64,000 bases of DNA from Caballeronia sp. LZ062 (GCF_031450785.1 NZ_JARTWB010000001.1:62001-126000), one strand, 5' to 3'; positions 45,769 to 55,283 are shown, numbered from the stretch's first letter. Numbers and translations are program-made. The notes: generated by a model not told the origin, from the letters alone.

Positions 45769-46308
45769 TTGAGCTCCTGTTGAAGTAATAGGGGGTGCCG
45801 CGCCGCTCGACGCCACGCGACGGCATTCGCGATTGTCGGCACGCGACGTTGCCGGAGGCATCGCCGCTGCAACGCGTCGGAAGCGAAGTCAGGCGTGGCT
45901 CGGTGCGCTCGAACGACGAACGCGCCGCGTCTTGCTTTCAGGCTCGTGGCGAGCTTGACGGCATAGGCCGGAACGACCGGACTCGCCTTCGAGCGGCAAG
46001 CCCTTGGCCGGCATGACCGGGACGGCGACGCCGGCTCCCTGCGAGGCTTCGACCGAGATTCAGGGCGATGCCGCGAGTGCCGGCGTGCGGTGTGATGCGG
46101 TGAATGGGTCTGCTGTGACTGGCAGATGCGGTCAGAGAGCCGAATTGCAAGCGTACTGACGCGGCACGGGGCTGCTTCCCCCTACAACTGCTACTGCTTC
46201 GCAACAGAGTCCGTTTAGACAGAGGAAACCGCACAAAAGTTCCTTGCGCGATGTCCGGCGAGTGGTACATGTTTCTTTGCGATGTCTATCGCATCGCACC
46301 GTATTATA
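45769..46308 (-). other. Possible long leader of the infA gene
   Basis: No convincing protein gene fills these 535 bp. On the minus strand a perfect TATAAT lies at 46308-46303, overlapping the corA stop, so a transcript could begin near 46295 and run to infA. The first 180 nt are GC-poor relative to their surroundings and contain a GGGG-GAAGCAG-CCCC hairpin (near 46170-46190) and a TGCGATG...CATCGCA hairpin (about 46278-46298). A 110-codon frame (46270-45938) is possible but looks like noise after its first 30 codons. Confidence 0.4.
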
Positions 46309-47281
46309 ACCAACCCGCCTTCTTGAAGCGCCAGAAGAGCACGATATCGACCAGCAGCATGACGCCGAGACACGCCGGGTAGCCATACGTCCAGTCAAGC
46401 TCCGGTATGCGATGAAAGTTCATGCCGTAGATGCCGGCGATCATCGTCGGCACGGCGAAGAGCGCGGCGAAGGAGCCGAGGCGCTTGGTCACTTCGCTTT
46501 CGGCGAGCGCAATCAGCCCGAGATTCACCTGAATCGCCGTGACGATCATTTCCCGGCGGCCTTCGATCGTCTTCACGATGCGCAGCAGGTGGTCGTAGAC
46601 ATCGCGGAAATATTCCTGCATGCCCGCGCACACGCCCGGCGGCCGCCCGCCGTACAGCTTGCTCACGGCTTCGAGCAGCGGCGCCGTGTGATGCTGCATG
46701 AGCGTCATGCGGCGCTTGAGCGAATACAAATCTTCGATGATCTCGCGGGACGCCGCCGAGCCGTTGCGCTCGAAGATGCGCTCTTCCACTTCGTCGAGCG
46801 CGTTGCCGAGTGATTCGAGCACGGGAAAGTAGCGATCGACGACGGCGTCGAGCAGCGCGTACATCACGAACGCCGGGCCGTGCTTGAGCAACTGCGGCTC
46901 GCGCTCGCAGCGTTTGCGCACTTCCTGAAAGCCCTGCGTCGTGCGATTGCGCACGGAGATCACGTAATTGCGCCCGACGAACACGTTGATTTCGCCGACG
47001 AGCAACTCGCCTTCCTCGTCGAACTCGACGGTATGGAAGACAGCAAAAAGCGAATCGCCGTACTCTTCGATCTTCGGGCGCTGATGACCATGCTGCGCGT
47101 CCTCGATGGCCAGTTCATGCAGGCCGAACTGATGCGCCATGTGCGCAAGCTCGCCCGGCCCGGGTTCCTTTAGCGCGACCCAGATGAACGAGTCGGGCAC
47201 GTCCCGGTACGCGTTGATGTCGTCGATCTGTACGTCTGCGAGCTTTCGGCCGTTCTGATAAGCCGCGCAATTGACCAGCAT
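46304..47281 (-). CDS. corA: CorA magnesium/cobalt transporter
   Basis: The 325-aa protein has a long cytosolic alpha/beta domain, then a stalk helix and two C-terminal transmembrane helices with the ion-selecting GMN motif in AGIYGMNFHRIPE. It ends in a short basic tail (WRFKKAGWL). It forms a pentameric channel for Mg2+, also Co2+ or Ni2+. Confidence 0.95.
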   Translation of the reverse strand: MLVNCAAYQNGRKLADVQIDDINAYRDVPDSFIWVALKEPGPGELAHMAHQFGLHELAIEDAQHGHQRPKIEEYGDSLFAVFHTVEFDEEGELLVGEINVFVGRNYVISVRNRTTQGFQEVRKRCEREPQLLKHGPAFVMYALLDAVVDRYFPVLESLGNALDEVEERIFERNGSAASREIIEDLYSLKRRMTLMQHHTAPLLEAVSKLYGGRPPGVCAGMQEYFRDVYDHLLRIVKTIEGRREMIVTAIQVNLGLIALAESEVTKRLGSFAALFAVPTMIAGIYGMNFHRIPELDWTYGYPACLGVMLLVDIVLFWRFKKAGWL

Positions 47282-47422
47282 GGGGCGCCCTTGTTATGTC
47301 GATGTAATCGGCCACGCGCCTCTTGCAAGGTGTAACGACGGGCGCGGGCGCGGACCGTATCGCTTAAATCTTAGCGGATCGCGACGCGCCACGCGCCGTG
47401 TATTTGCACGCGCGCGCGGTCT

Positions 47423-47860
47423 TTAGCCTGCCGTGTAGTCGAGTTGCGGCACGACTTCGGACACCGGCAGCGCGGGGACATTCGACTGCATCGCGTCGAG
47501 CTTGGTCAGCTTGCCTTCGACCGTCGCGCCGACGTCCATGCGCAGCTTCTGATAGTAGATGTTGCCGTGCACGTGCGCGTTCGACTGCAACTCGACGAAA
47601 TGCGCGACGGTCACGTCGCCGACCACCCGGCCGTTGATGATGACGTCGTAAGCGCTGACGTTGCCGTGAATCGCGCCCTGGTCGCTCAGGACGAGCAGCG
47701 ATTCATCGCCGGGGCGGCCCTTGACATTGCCTGTCACCTGACCGTCCATGCGCAGGCCTTCGCTGAATTCGAGATCGCCCGAGATGTGGACGTTTTGCGC
47801 GATCAGGGTGGAGAGCTTGGCCGGCTTGACGCTCTGCGCGTCTTTCTTCGATGAAAACAT
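47423..47860 (-). CDS. Bactofilin
   Basis: The 145-aa protein has the DUF583 right-handed beta-helix of bactofilins: repeated short strands such as AQNVHISGDLEFSEGLRMDGQVTGNVKG, AIHGNVSAYDVIINGRVVGDV and AHVHGNIYYQKLRMDVGATVEGK. It should polymerise into filaments without nucleotide. The two genes upstream on the same strand encode a membrane coiled-coil protein and an M23 peptidase, the same partnership as in CcmA/Csd and BacM/Lmd cell-shape modules. Confidence 0.93.
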   Translation of the reverse strand: MFSSKKDAQSVKPAKLSTLIAQNVHISGDLEFSEGLRMDGQVTGNVKGRPGDESLLVLSDQGAIHGNVSAYDVIINGRVVGDVTVAHFVELQSNAHVHGNIYYQKLRMDVGATVEGKLTKLDAMQSNVPALPVSEVVPQLDYTAG

Positions 47861-47934
47861 GGCGATTCCTTGCGATGCGGTAAAGGGTGGCGGCCGACGA
47901 TCACGCGCAACGGCGTGTCCGGTCGGTCGGTAAA

Positions 47935-48291
47935 TCAACGTTGCTTCTTCAAGAAAGCGAGGTCCGTTTGCAGCCTCTCGATCTGCGCGGCGCTTTGGAC
48001 CGCACGCTGGTCGAGCGCGGTGCGCGCGGCCTTTTCCTGTTCGAGCGCGAACTGCGCGTGGGCCAGCTCGTCGCGCAGCTTTTGTTCCGAGACGGGCGGC
48101 GCGCACAACACGTCGAGCTTGCGCGCCTGTTCGTGCGAGGTCTTCAGCGCGTAACCCGCCGCGACCAGCGCGCCGACCGCACAAATGGCGGCGATCACGC
48201 CCGGCAGGTAAGCGGCGCTGCGCTTGGGCGTGAGCGAATACGTGTGCTGGGTCAGCTTGAGCGACACCCGGTTCGAATCAGCCTTGCGCAT
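47935..48291 (-). CDS. Membrane protein with C-terminal coiled coil, 118 aa
   Basis: A cytosolic basic segment (MRKADSNRVSLKLTQ) is followed by one transmembrane helix (YLPGVIAAICAVGALVAAGYAL) and a long coiled coil (about 60-118, LRDELAHAQFALEQEKAARTALDQ). The first 14 bp overlap the end of the M23 gene. In other bactofilin modules such a protein links peptidase and filament, which is the inferred role here. Confidence 0.8.
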   Translation of the reverse strand: MRKADSNRVSLKLTQHTYSLTPKRSAAYLPGVIAAICAVGALVAAGYALKTSHEQARKLDVLCAPPVSEQKLRDELAHAQFALEQEKAARTALDQRAVQSAAQIERLQTDLAFLKKQR

Positions 48292-49258
48292 TGGGTTTCG
48301 GCCTGAAGAGCATGAGATAGGGCTTCGGATTGAGCTGCGCGCCGCCGACGATGACTTCGAAGTGCAGATGCGGTCCGGTCGAACGGCCCGTCGAGCCGAC
48401 TTCGGCAATTTCATCGCCCGGCATGACGTACTGGCCTTCGGTGACGAGAATGCGCGACGCATGGCCGTACCGCGTGATCATGCCGTTGGCGTGGCGGACG
48501 TCCACCGCGTTGCCGTACCCGTTGCGCTCGCCCGCCTGAATCACGCGCCCGCCCGCGCTTGCGAGAATCGGCGTGCCGGTCGGCGCGACCAGATCCAGCC
48601 CGGGATGAAAGCTCACATGACCGGTGAACGGATCGATGCGGTTGCCGTACGGCGAGCCGAAGTGCGAGCCGGGGGCGGGATCGCGGCCCGGAAACGCCAT
48701 GTACGCGGTGTAATGCGCAATAGCCTGACCTTGCAGTTGCGAGAGCGTGTCGCTCAGGCACCCGACGACTTTCTGCGCGTTCTTGAGACGCTGCAAAGGC
48801 GTGCCGTCCTGCGCGTGCTCCGCGTTGCAAAGACGCGGCGGCAGTTCCGGACCGCCTGCGCCGTCGAGCGAGGTCGACGGGCCTTCGCTGTCCGGCAGCG
48901 GCGGCACGTCGTGCACGCCGGAGGCCGACCCTGCGCCGGGCGCGGCCTTCAGCCGGTTATCGAAATCGCGCAATTCGCCGATCTGGGCCGACAGCGCCGC
49001 GACGCGCGGCACGAGCGAGTCGAGATCGGCGTCGATCCGTCCGAGCTGCTCGATCTCGTAAGAGCGGCGCGACACGAACGCCTGCTCTTCGCCGAGATGA
49101 CTGCGCGCGAATGTCGTGCCGATGGCAATGCCCAGCGCAAGCGCGGCGATCAAAAGCGCAATGAGTCCGATGACCGCAATGGTGCGGGCCGTGCGCGCTT
49201 CGACGAAACGCACGCGCTGGCTCGACACGGACCGTCTTGACCAGATGACGAACGACAT
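48278..49258 (-). CDS. Membrane-anchored M23 metallopeptidase (LytM domain)
   Basis: The 326-aa protein has a transmembrane helix at about 27-50, a coiled-coil region (about 60-100), and a C-terminal LytM domain: first zinc His and Asp in SFHPGLDL, and the catalytic HLHFE near the end. All expected residues are present, so it should be an active peptidoglycan endopeptidase, unlike the inactive EnvC/NlpD type. ATG 49258 (MSFVIWSRR) is chosen; 44 further codons are open upstream without protein character. Confidence 0.9.
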   Translation of the reverse strand: MSFVIWSRRSVSSQRVRFVEARTARTIAVIGLIALLIAALALGIAIGTTFARSHLGEEQAFVSRRSYEIEQLGRIDADLDSLVPRVAALSAQIGELRDFDNRLKAAPGAGSASGVHDVPPLPDSEGPSTSLDGAGGPELPPRLCNAEHAQDGTPLQRLKNAQKVVGCLSDTLSQLQGQAIAHYTAYMAFPGRDPAPGSHFGSPYGNRIDPFTGHVSFHPGLDLVAPTGTPILASAGGRVIQAGERNGYGNAVDVRHANGMITRYGHASRILVTEGQYVMPGDEIAEVGSTGRSTGPHLHFEVIVGGAQLNPKPYLMLFRPKPNAQG

Positions 49259-49536
49259 CAGCGGACGGCACCGAGTGAGCCGGCGCTCGCGCCCGGACAG
49301 GGTTGAATGTGGAGAAAGCTCAATCGGTTCACGTAAATAGCAGCGCCGCGACGGACGGCGCGGTAAAACGGGCCGGCGATTATGCCGCACGGTGCCGGTG
49401 CGCCGACACTTCGTCGGGATGGCGAATCAAATTAATACGAATTCAGCGCGATGAATCGATTCATCGCCGGAATCGGCATTAAAACACCTGCCCACGCTAA
49501 CAACGTCAAAAAGGTTCAACGCTCGCCGAAGCGCGT

Positions 49537-50541
49537 TCAGGATGGCTTGACGTCAACCCATCCGATATCGGGCGCGTCGCCCATGAGGAACGCGTGATTG
49601 AGTTCGGCGGCTGCGCGCAGGTAGTTCCAGACGGCGGTGATGCGCCTCAGCCGGCGCAGGTCTTCGCGACACGACAGAAAGAAGGCGCGCGTCACGACGA
49701 TCTCGTCGGGCAGCACCGGCACGAGCCGCGCATCCGGCGACGCCATGAAGCACGGCAGGATGGCGAGCGCGCGTCCCTGCAACGCGGCGTGATACTGCGC
49801 GATGGCGCTCGTGCTGCGCCAGCGCGACACCGCGCCCGGCACCGCGCGCTCCAGATACAGCAGTTCATGGCTGAACGCGAGATCGTCGATATAGCTCGCG
49901 AAGCGATGCTCGCGCAGATTGTCTTTCGCGCGGATCGGCGCGTGTGCGTCGAGATAGCCGGGCGTCGCGTAGAGCTTCAGCCGATAGTCGCAGAGCTTGG
50001 TATAGACGTATTGCCCTTGCTCAGGCCGTTCGAGCGTCACGGCGATATCCGCCTCGCGCTTCGAGAGGCTCACGAAATGCGGCACCGGCAACAGGTCGAT
50101 GGAGATGTTCGGTTGCGCGTCCTGAAAGCGCGCGAGATGCGGCGCGAGAAAGAAGCAGCCGAAGCCTTCCGTGGAACCGACGCGCACGTGACCCGACAGC
50201 GCGTGTCCCGAGTTGGCGATCTGCTCGGCGGCGGATTGCACCGTCGTTTCCATCGCATCGACGAAACCGAGCAGGCGCTGGCCCTCGGCGGTCAGCACGA
50301 AACCGCCGCTGCGCGACTTGTCGAAGAGCAGCGTGCCGAGCGCGTCTTCGAGCGCGCGCACGCGCCTCGCGACCGTCGTGTAATCGACGCCCAGCCGTTT
50401 GGCCGCGCCGCTCGCGCGCTGCGTGCGCGCCACTTCGAGAAAATAGCGCAGGTCGTCCCAGTTCAGTTTCGCGGCGTCGAACTTCGGGCCTTTTTGCATA
50501 TCGGTCGGGTGTTTTTCTAGTGCCAGGGCGGACTTTTGCAT
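49537..50541 (-). CDS. LysR-family regulator divergent from mmsAB
   Basis: The 334-aa protein has the LysR N-terminal HTH (WDDLRYFLEVARTQRASGAAKRLGVDYTTVARRVRALEDALG) and a two-lobe effector domain. It is transcribed divergently from mmsA, with about 155 bp between, so it likely controls valine catabolism. Starts at 50541 (MQKSALALEK), 50559 or 50499 (MQKGPKF) are all possible; none has a strong ribosome-binding site. Confidence 0.85.
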   Translation of the reverse strand: MQKSALALEKHPTDMQKGPKFDAAKLNWDDLRYFLEVARTQRASGAAKRLGVDYTTVARRVRALEDALGTLLFDKSRSGGFVLTAEGQRLLGFVDAMETTVQSAAEQIANSGHALSGHVRVGSTEGFGCFFLAPHLARFQDAQPNISIDLLPVPHFVSLSKREADIAVTLERPEQGQYVYTKLCDYRLKLYATPGYLDAHAPIRAKDNLREHRFASYIDDLAFSHELLYLERAVPGAVSRWRSTSAIAQYHAALQGRALAILPCFMASPDARLVPVLPDEIVVTRAFFLSCREDLRRLRRITAVWNYLRAAAELNHAFLMGDAPDIGWVDVKPS

Positions 50542-50696
50542 AACTATACTCAAAGGCACGAGCCTGCCGAATAGTGCCGAATCGCGGGCCGATACCTATA
50601 ACGGAGACGACATGCCTTTCCCCTCGACGCTTTCACGGCGTCCCGCCCGCGCGTCTTCGCTCCTTCTTCCGCATCGTTTCAATCCAGGAGTCATCC

Positions 50697-52241
50697 GTGA
50701 ATATCGTTGCTGAACATCCGGCGCAGGGTGCTCGCCCCGGCGCGTCCGTGCGCACGGCCAGGCTGCTGATCGACGGCGAGTTCGTCGAATCGAAAACGGG
50801 CGAATGGCGCGACATAGTCAATCCGGCGACGCAGGACGTCGTCGGCCGCGTGCCGTTCGCGACGACGGACGAGGTCGACGCCGCCGTCACCGCCGCGCAG
50901 AAGGCGTTCGAGACGTGGCGCACGACGCCGCTCGGCACGCGTATGCGGCTCATGCTCCGCTTTCAGGACCTGATTCGCCAGAACATGAAGCGCATCGCGC
51001 AGACGCTCACCGCCGAGCAAGGCAAGACGCTCGCGGACGCGGAAGGCGATATTTTTCGCGGCCTCGAAGTGGTGGAACACGCGTGCGGCATCGGCACGCT
51101 GCAAATGGGCGAGTTCGCCGAGAACGTCGCGGGCGGCGTCGATACGTACACGCTGCGCCAGCCCATCGGCGTCTGCGCCGGCATCACGCCGTTCAATTTC
51201 CCGGCGATGATCCCGCTCTGGATGTTCCCGATGGCGATCGTCTGCGGCAACACCTTCGTGCTGAAGCCGTCCGAGCAAGACCCGCTTTCGACGATGGAAC
51301 TGGTCGAACTGGCGATGGAAGCCGGCGTGCCGCCGGGCGTGCTCAACGTCGTGCACGGCGGCAAAGATGTGGTCGATGCGCTCTGCATGCATCCGGATAT
51401 CAAGGCGGTGTCGTTCGTCGGCTCCACTGCTGTCGGCACGCACGTCTACAACCTCGCGAGCCAGCACGGCAAGCGCGTCCAGTCGATGATGGGCGCGAAG
51501 AATCACGCTGTCGTGCTCCCGGACGCGAACAAGGAGCAGACGCTCAACGCGCTGGCCGGCGCGGGCTTCGGCGCGGCCGGCCAGCGTTGCATGGCGACGT
51601 CGGTGGTCGTGCTCGTCGGCGCGTCGAAGGACTGGCTGCCGGATCTCGTCGAACGGGCGCGCTCGCTGAAGGTCAACGCGGGTACGGAGCCGGGCGCGGA
51701 CCTCGGACCGGTGGTATCGCGCGCGGCGAAGGAGCGCATTCTCGGCATGATCGCGAAGGGCGTCGAAGAGGGCGCGACGCTGGCGCTCGACGGCCGCGAC
51801 ATCAGCGTGACCGGCTACGAGAACGGCAACTTCATCGGGCCGACCGTCTTCTCGGACGTGACCACCGACATGGCCATCTACAGGACCGAGATTTTCGGGC
51901 CGGTGCTGTGCGTGCTGGAAGCGGCTACGCTCGACGACGCCATCGCGCTCGTCAACCGCAATCCGATGGGCAACGGCGTCGGTCTCTTTACGCAAAGCGG
52001 CGCGGCGGCGCGCAAGTTTCAGAGTGAAATCGACATCGGGCAAGTGGGCATCAACATTCCGATTCCGGTGCCGGTGCCGTCGTTCAGCTTCACGGGTTCG
52101 CGTGGCTCGAAGCTCGGCGATCTCGGGCCCTACGGCAAGCAGGTCGTGCAGTTCTATACGCAGACGAAAACGGTCACGGCGCGCTGGTTCGACGACGCCA
52201 CCGTGAACGACGGCGTCAACACGACCATTTCGCTCCGATAA
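50697..52241 (+). CDS. mmsA: CoA-acylating methylmalonate-semialdehyde dehydrogenase
   Basis: The 514-aa protein is an aldehyde dehydrogenase of the MmsA type: FVESKTGEWRDIVNPATQD, NFPAMIPLWMFPMAI, catalytic Cys in FGAAGQRCMATS and IFGPVLCV. It turns (methyl)malonate semialdehyde into propionyl- or acetyl-CoA in valine and other catabolism. The GTG at 50697 is preferred: AGGAG lies 7 nt before it, and the upstream part of the open frame is not protein-like. Confidence 0.92.
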   Translation: MNIVAEHPAQGARPGASVRTARLLIDGEFVESKTGEWRDIVNPATQDVVGRVPFATTDEVDAAVTAAQKAFETWRTTPLGTRMRLMLRFQDLIRQNMKRIAQTLTAEQGKTLADAEGDIFRGLEVVEHACGIGTLQMGEFAENVAGGVDTYTLRQPIGVCAGITPFNFPAMIPLWMFPMAIVCGNTFVLKPSEQDPLSTMELVELAMEAGVPPGVLNVVHGGKDVVDALCMHPDIKAVSFVGSTAVGTHVYNLASQHGKRVQSMMGAKNHAVVLPDANKEQTLNALAGAGFGAAGQRCMATSVVVLVGASKDWLPDLVERARSLKVNAGTEPGADLGPVVSRAAKERILGMIAKGVEEGATLALDGRDISVTGYENGNFIGPTVFSDVTTDMAIYRTEIFGPVLCVLEAATLDDAIALVNRNPMGNGVGLFTQSGAAARKFQSEIDIGQVGINIPIPVPVPSFSFTGSRGSKLGDLGPYGKQVVQFYTQTKTVTARWFDDATVNDGVNTTISLR

Positions 52242-52258
52242 CCAGAAGGAGACACGCG

Positions 52259-53146
52259 ATGCGAATCGGCTTTATCGGCTTGGGTCACATGGGCGGCCCG
52301 ATGGCCGCGAATCTGCTGAAGGCAGGGCACGCGGTGACGGCCTTCGATCTGTCGCCGTCCGCGCTCGACGCGGCCAAAACGGCGGGCGCGACGCTCGCCA
52401 GTTCGCCGCGCGCCGCATCGGAAGGCGCGGCAGTCGTCATCACGATGCTGCCCGCCGCGCCGCACGTCAAAGCCGTTTATCTGAACGACGACGGCGTGCT
52501 GGCAGGCGTGAGCGCGGGCGTGCCGCTCATCGACAGCAGCACGATCGATCCGGCCACCGCGAAGCTGATCGGCGAGGCGGCGGCAGCACACGGCAATCCG
52601 TTCGCGGACGCGCCGGTATCCGGCGGCGTGGTCGGCGCGCAGGCGGGCACGCTCACGTTCATGGTCGGCGCGGACGAGACGCTTTTCGAAACGCTGAGGC
52701 CGGTGCTATCGGGCATGGGCAAGAACATGGTGCGCTGCGGCGAGACCGGCACCGGGCAGATCGCGAAAATCTGCAACAACCTGCTGCTCGGCATCTCGAT
52801 GATCGGCGTCGCCGAAGCGATGAAACTCGGCGAAGCATTGGGCATCGATCCTTCGAAGCTGGCTGCGATCATCAACACCTCGACGGGGCGCTGCTGGAGT
52901 TCGGATACGTGCAATCCCTATCCGGGTATTGTCGAGACTGCGCCGGCATCGCGCGACTATAGCGGCGGCTTCGGTGCGGACCTGATGCTCAAGGATCTCG
53001 GCCTCGCCGTCGATGCGGCGCGCGGTGCAAAGCAGCCTGTTTTCATGGGCGCAATCGCGCAGCAGCTCTATCAATCGATGAGTCAGCAAGGTTTCGGCGG
53101 ACTCGATTTCTCAGGCATCATCAAGCTATACGGCAAGCATGAGTAA
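52259..53146 (+). CDS. mmsB: 3-hydroxyisobutyrate dehydrogenase
   Basis: The 295-aa protein has the NAD-binding start MRIGFIGLGHMGGPMAANLL, the substrate loop DAPVSGGVVGAQAGTL, and the catalytic Lys in GQIAKICNNLLLG. It feeds MmsA with methylmalonate semialdehyde. The start is 17 bp after the mmsA stop, so the pair is an operon. The acyl-CoA steps before it are not in this window. Confidence 0.93.
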   Translation: MRIGFIGLGHMGGPMAANLLKAGHAVTAFDLSPSALDAAKTAGATLASSPRAASEGAAVVITMLPAAPHVKAVYLNDDGVLAGVSAGVPLIDSSTIDPATAKLIGEAAAAHGNPFADAPVSGGVVGAQAGTLTFMVGADETLFETLRPVLSGMGKNMVRCGETGTGQIAKICNNLLLGISMIGVAEAMKLGEALGIDPSKLAAIINTSTGRCWSSDTCNPYPGIVETAPASRDYSGGFGADLMLKDLGLAVDAARGAKQPVFMGAIAQQLYQSMSQQGFGGLDFSGIIKLYGKHE

Positions 53147-53150
53147 GCGA

Positions 53151-53176
53151 ATTCGGCACGCACGTGCGTGCCGAAT
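53151..53176. repeat. Perfect 26-bp palindrome after mmsB
   Basis: ATTCGGCACGCAC followed directly by GTGCGTGCCGAAT gives a 26-bp perfect inverted repeat with no loop, 5 bp after the mmsB stop. It is not followed by a T-run, so it is not a standard terminator; it may be a cruciform, a protein site or a rho-dependent end hairpin. Confidence 0.75.
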
Positions 53177-53406
53177 CTGACCCTCGCTATAACTGCTTTA
53201 TTAAGTTGCACTGCACAATGCTTCGCGCTGCGCCTTATGCGCCGGAGTCATCGGGATTACGATGATTCGCTTTCCAAAAAAATGTCCTATTCTGAAAGCA
53301 CGACGCGCGTGTGCCGTTCTATTCCACCCCAGGAAAAGCGGTGTCGCGCGCGCCTCCGATGCAGGCGACGAGCCCGGTCTTCGGGCGATCAGATGAGGAG
53401 CACGCG

Positions 53407-53763
53407 ATGCAAGTTACACGTCATTTGAATATGGAATTGCGGCATGCCACGATGCCGACTTATGTAGCCAGCTATTTCTTTCCGTTGCTGCTTTTGGCAT
53501 ACGAAGCCTGGCGTGTGGGTTCCTGGGTCGCGGTGAACGGTTTCAACTTCATGAACTTCAACGCGATGGGCTACGAGTTCGCGCTGATGATCGCCGTGTT
53601 CGCCATGCAGGTCATCGTGGAAATCGCGTTCCTCGCGGGAGCCGTGCTGACGCGGCATAAGGATGTGGGCCACCGGCTGGCGAATCTGCTGCTGGGTCTC
53701 TTCTGCTCGATGGTTGTGCTCGGCTTCGATCTCGCGCTGCAATATGGGTTGAGCGGAAGCTGA
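53407..53763 (+). CDS. Small multi-pass membrane protein, 118 aa, unknown
   Basis: Three hydrophobic helices are seen (ASYFFPLLLLAYEAWRVGSW, FALMIAVFAMQVIVEIAFLAGAVL and LANLLLGLFCSMVVLGFDLAL) after a short polar start. GATGAGGAGCAC precedes ATG 53407. No known family is recognised. It is followed by a hairpin terminator and faces the dehydrogenase gene. Confidence 0.7.
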   Translation: MQVTRHLNMELRHATMPTYVASYFFPLLLLAYEAWRVGSWVAVNGFNFMNFNAMGYEFALMIAVFAMQVIVEIAFLAGAVLTRHKDVGHRLANLLLGLFCSMVVLGFDLALQYGLSGS

Positions 53764-53793
53764 TCCGCGGCGTGGTCGTTATCGTCAGAAAGC

Positions 53794-53820
53794 AGGCCGG
53801 CTTCCACGCCGGCCTTCTTC
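53794..53820. terminator. Hairpin terminator between convergent genes
   Basis: AGGCCGGC and GCCGGCCT pair around TTCCAC, followed by TCTTCGTTT on the plus strand. It ends the small membrane-protein gene and faces the convergent dehydrogenase. Confidence 0.65.
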
Positions 53821-53839
53821 GTTTGCGAGACACGCCGTA

Positions 53840-55276
53840 CTAACAGCCCGCCGCGCTCGCCAGATTCGGCAGCTTGGCGGCGCGCTCGGCGTACCACTTC
53901 TCGCTGGCGTCTCTCAGCGCCGTGCGCAAGCCCTCTTCGACGACAGGGTGATAGAACGGCAGCTTCAGCATGTCGTCGAGCGTCAGGTCGAGCTGAATCG
54001 CCCACGCGAGCAGATGGCCGAGGTGTTCCATCGCCGGGCCGCAGCCTTGGGCGCCGCGCAGCTTGCCGGTTTTGGCGTCGGCGTAGATGTGCATAAGGCC
54101 GCGATTTTGCCGCATCACGCGGCTGCGTCCCTGTGTCTCGAACGAGACCGTCCCCGTGACCGTCATTTGCTTGTCGAGCGAATCGTACGACGCGCCGACG
54201 ATCACCACCTGCGGCTCGCAGAACACGATCGAAAACGGAACCTTGCGCTTGACCGGCTGCACGTCCGGGAAGCGCGCGGCGTTCTCGCCGGCGAGCTTGC
54301 CTTCGTCGGCGGCGTCCTGAAGCCACGGGCGCGTGCCGTCGCAGTCGCCCGCGATGAAAATCGCGCTGTCGCCGCACTGCATCGTCGTTTCGTCGAAGCG
54401 CGGCACGCCCTTGTCGTTCAACTCGATGCCCGCGTGTTCCAGCGCGAGCGGCTTGAGATTCGGCGCGCGGCCGGTCGCGGCGAGCACGAGGTCGAACGCT
54501 TCCGTGCGCGTGCCGCCGTCTCGCGACTTGAAGCGCAGGGTCGGCCGGCCGTCTTGCAGCGACATGTGTTCGATGTCGCCGTCCGGGTCGAGATAGAACT
54601 CGTCGGCGAGCGCCGCCGTGAGCGCATCGCGTACGGGCGGGTCCGAGAGCGCCGCGACGCTGCCGCCTTTGCCGAACATGAAGACTTCGACCGACAGTCT
54701 CGCGAGCGCCTGTCCCAGTTCCAGCGAGAGCGGCCCCGTGCCGAATACGGCAATGCGCTTCGGCAGCGTGCGCAGTTCGAAGAGATCGTCGCTCGTGATC
54801 AGCTTGTCGCCGAACACGTGCAACTCGTCGGGAAGGTGTGCCTTCGCGCCCGTCGCAATGACGATGCTCTTCGCTGCGACGGTCGTCTCGTCGCCGACTC
54901 GGAGCCGCCCCGGCGCCGCGAAGCGCGCGTGTCCGCGAAGGATGCAATCGTCGGGAAACGCATCCACTTCTTCGATGACGCCGCGCACGAAGTGGTCGCG
55001 CTCGCGGCGCACGTAGTCCATGACGCGCGCGGAGTCGGTCTGGAGCTCATGCGTGCCTTCGATGCCGCGCGCCGCGAGCGAGCGGGCATCGTGCAGTCCG
55101 TTAGCGGCGGCGAGCAACACCTTCGACGGCATGCAGCCGACGCGCGCGCACGTCGTCCCGAATTCGCCGCCTTCGATGAGCACGGCCTTCGCGCCCGCCT
55201 CGCGTGCCGCGCGAAACGCGGCCATGCCCGCCGTGCCCGCGCCGATCACGGCGACATCCACTTCGATTGTCTTCAT
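53840..55276 (-). CDS. Dihydrolipoamide dehydrogenase-like flavoprotein
   Basis: The 478-aa protein is a class I pyridine-nucleotide disulphide oxidoreductase: FAD-binding VIGAGTAGMAAFRAA, redox cysteines in TTCARVGCMPSK, NAD-binding FGTGPLSLELG, and the C-terminal FYHPVVEEG with the catalytic His-Glu pair. It reads like an LPD-family member not placed in a 2-oxo-acid dehydrogenase operon. The SDR gene starts next on the same strand. The natural disulphide substrate is not clear. Confidence 0.88.
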   Translation of the reverse strand: MKTIEVDVAVIGAGTAGMAAFRAAREAGAKAVLIEGGEFGTTCARVGCMPSKVLLAAANGLHDARSLAARGIEGTHELQTDSARVMDYVRRERDHFVRGVIEEVDAFPDDCILRGHARFAAPGRLRVGDETTVAAKSIVIATGAKAHLPDELHVFGDKLITSDDLFELRTLPKRIAVFGTGPLSLELGQALARLSVEVFMFGKGGSVAALSDPPVRDALTAALADEFYLDPDGDIEHMSLQDGRPTLRFKSRDGGTRTEAFDLVLAATGRAPNLKPLALEHAGIELNDKGVPRFDETTMQCGDSAIFIAGDCDGTRPWLQDAADEGKLAGENAARFPDVQPVKRKVPFSIVFCEPQVVIVGASYDSLDKQMTVTGTVSFETQGRSRVMRQNRGLMHIYADAKTGKLRGAQGCGPAMEHLGHLLAWAIQLDLTLDDMLKLPFYHPVVEEGLRTALRDASEKWYAERAAKLPNLASAAGC

Positions 55277-55283
55277 AAGTGAG

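Noticed and set aside
45938..46270. 110-residue frame in the gap before infA
   Set aside because: Starts plausibly (MYHSPDIAQG) but soon becomes Arg/Ser-rich noise; the region is better seen as a leader.
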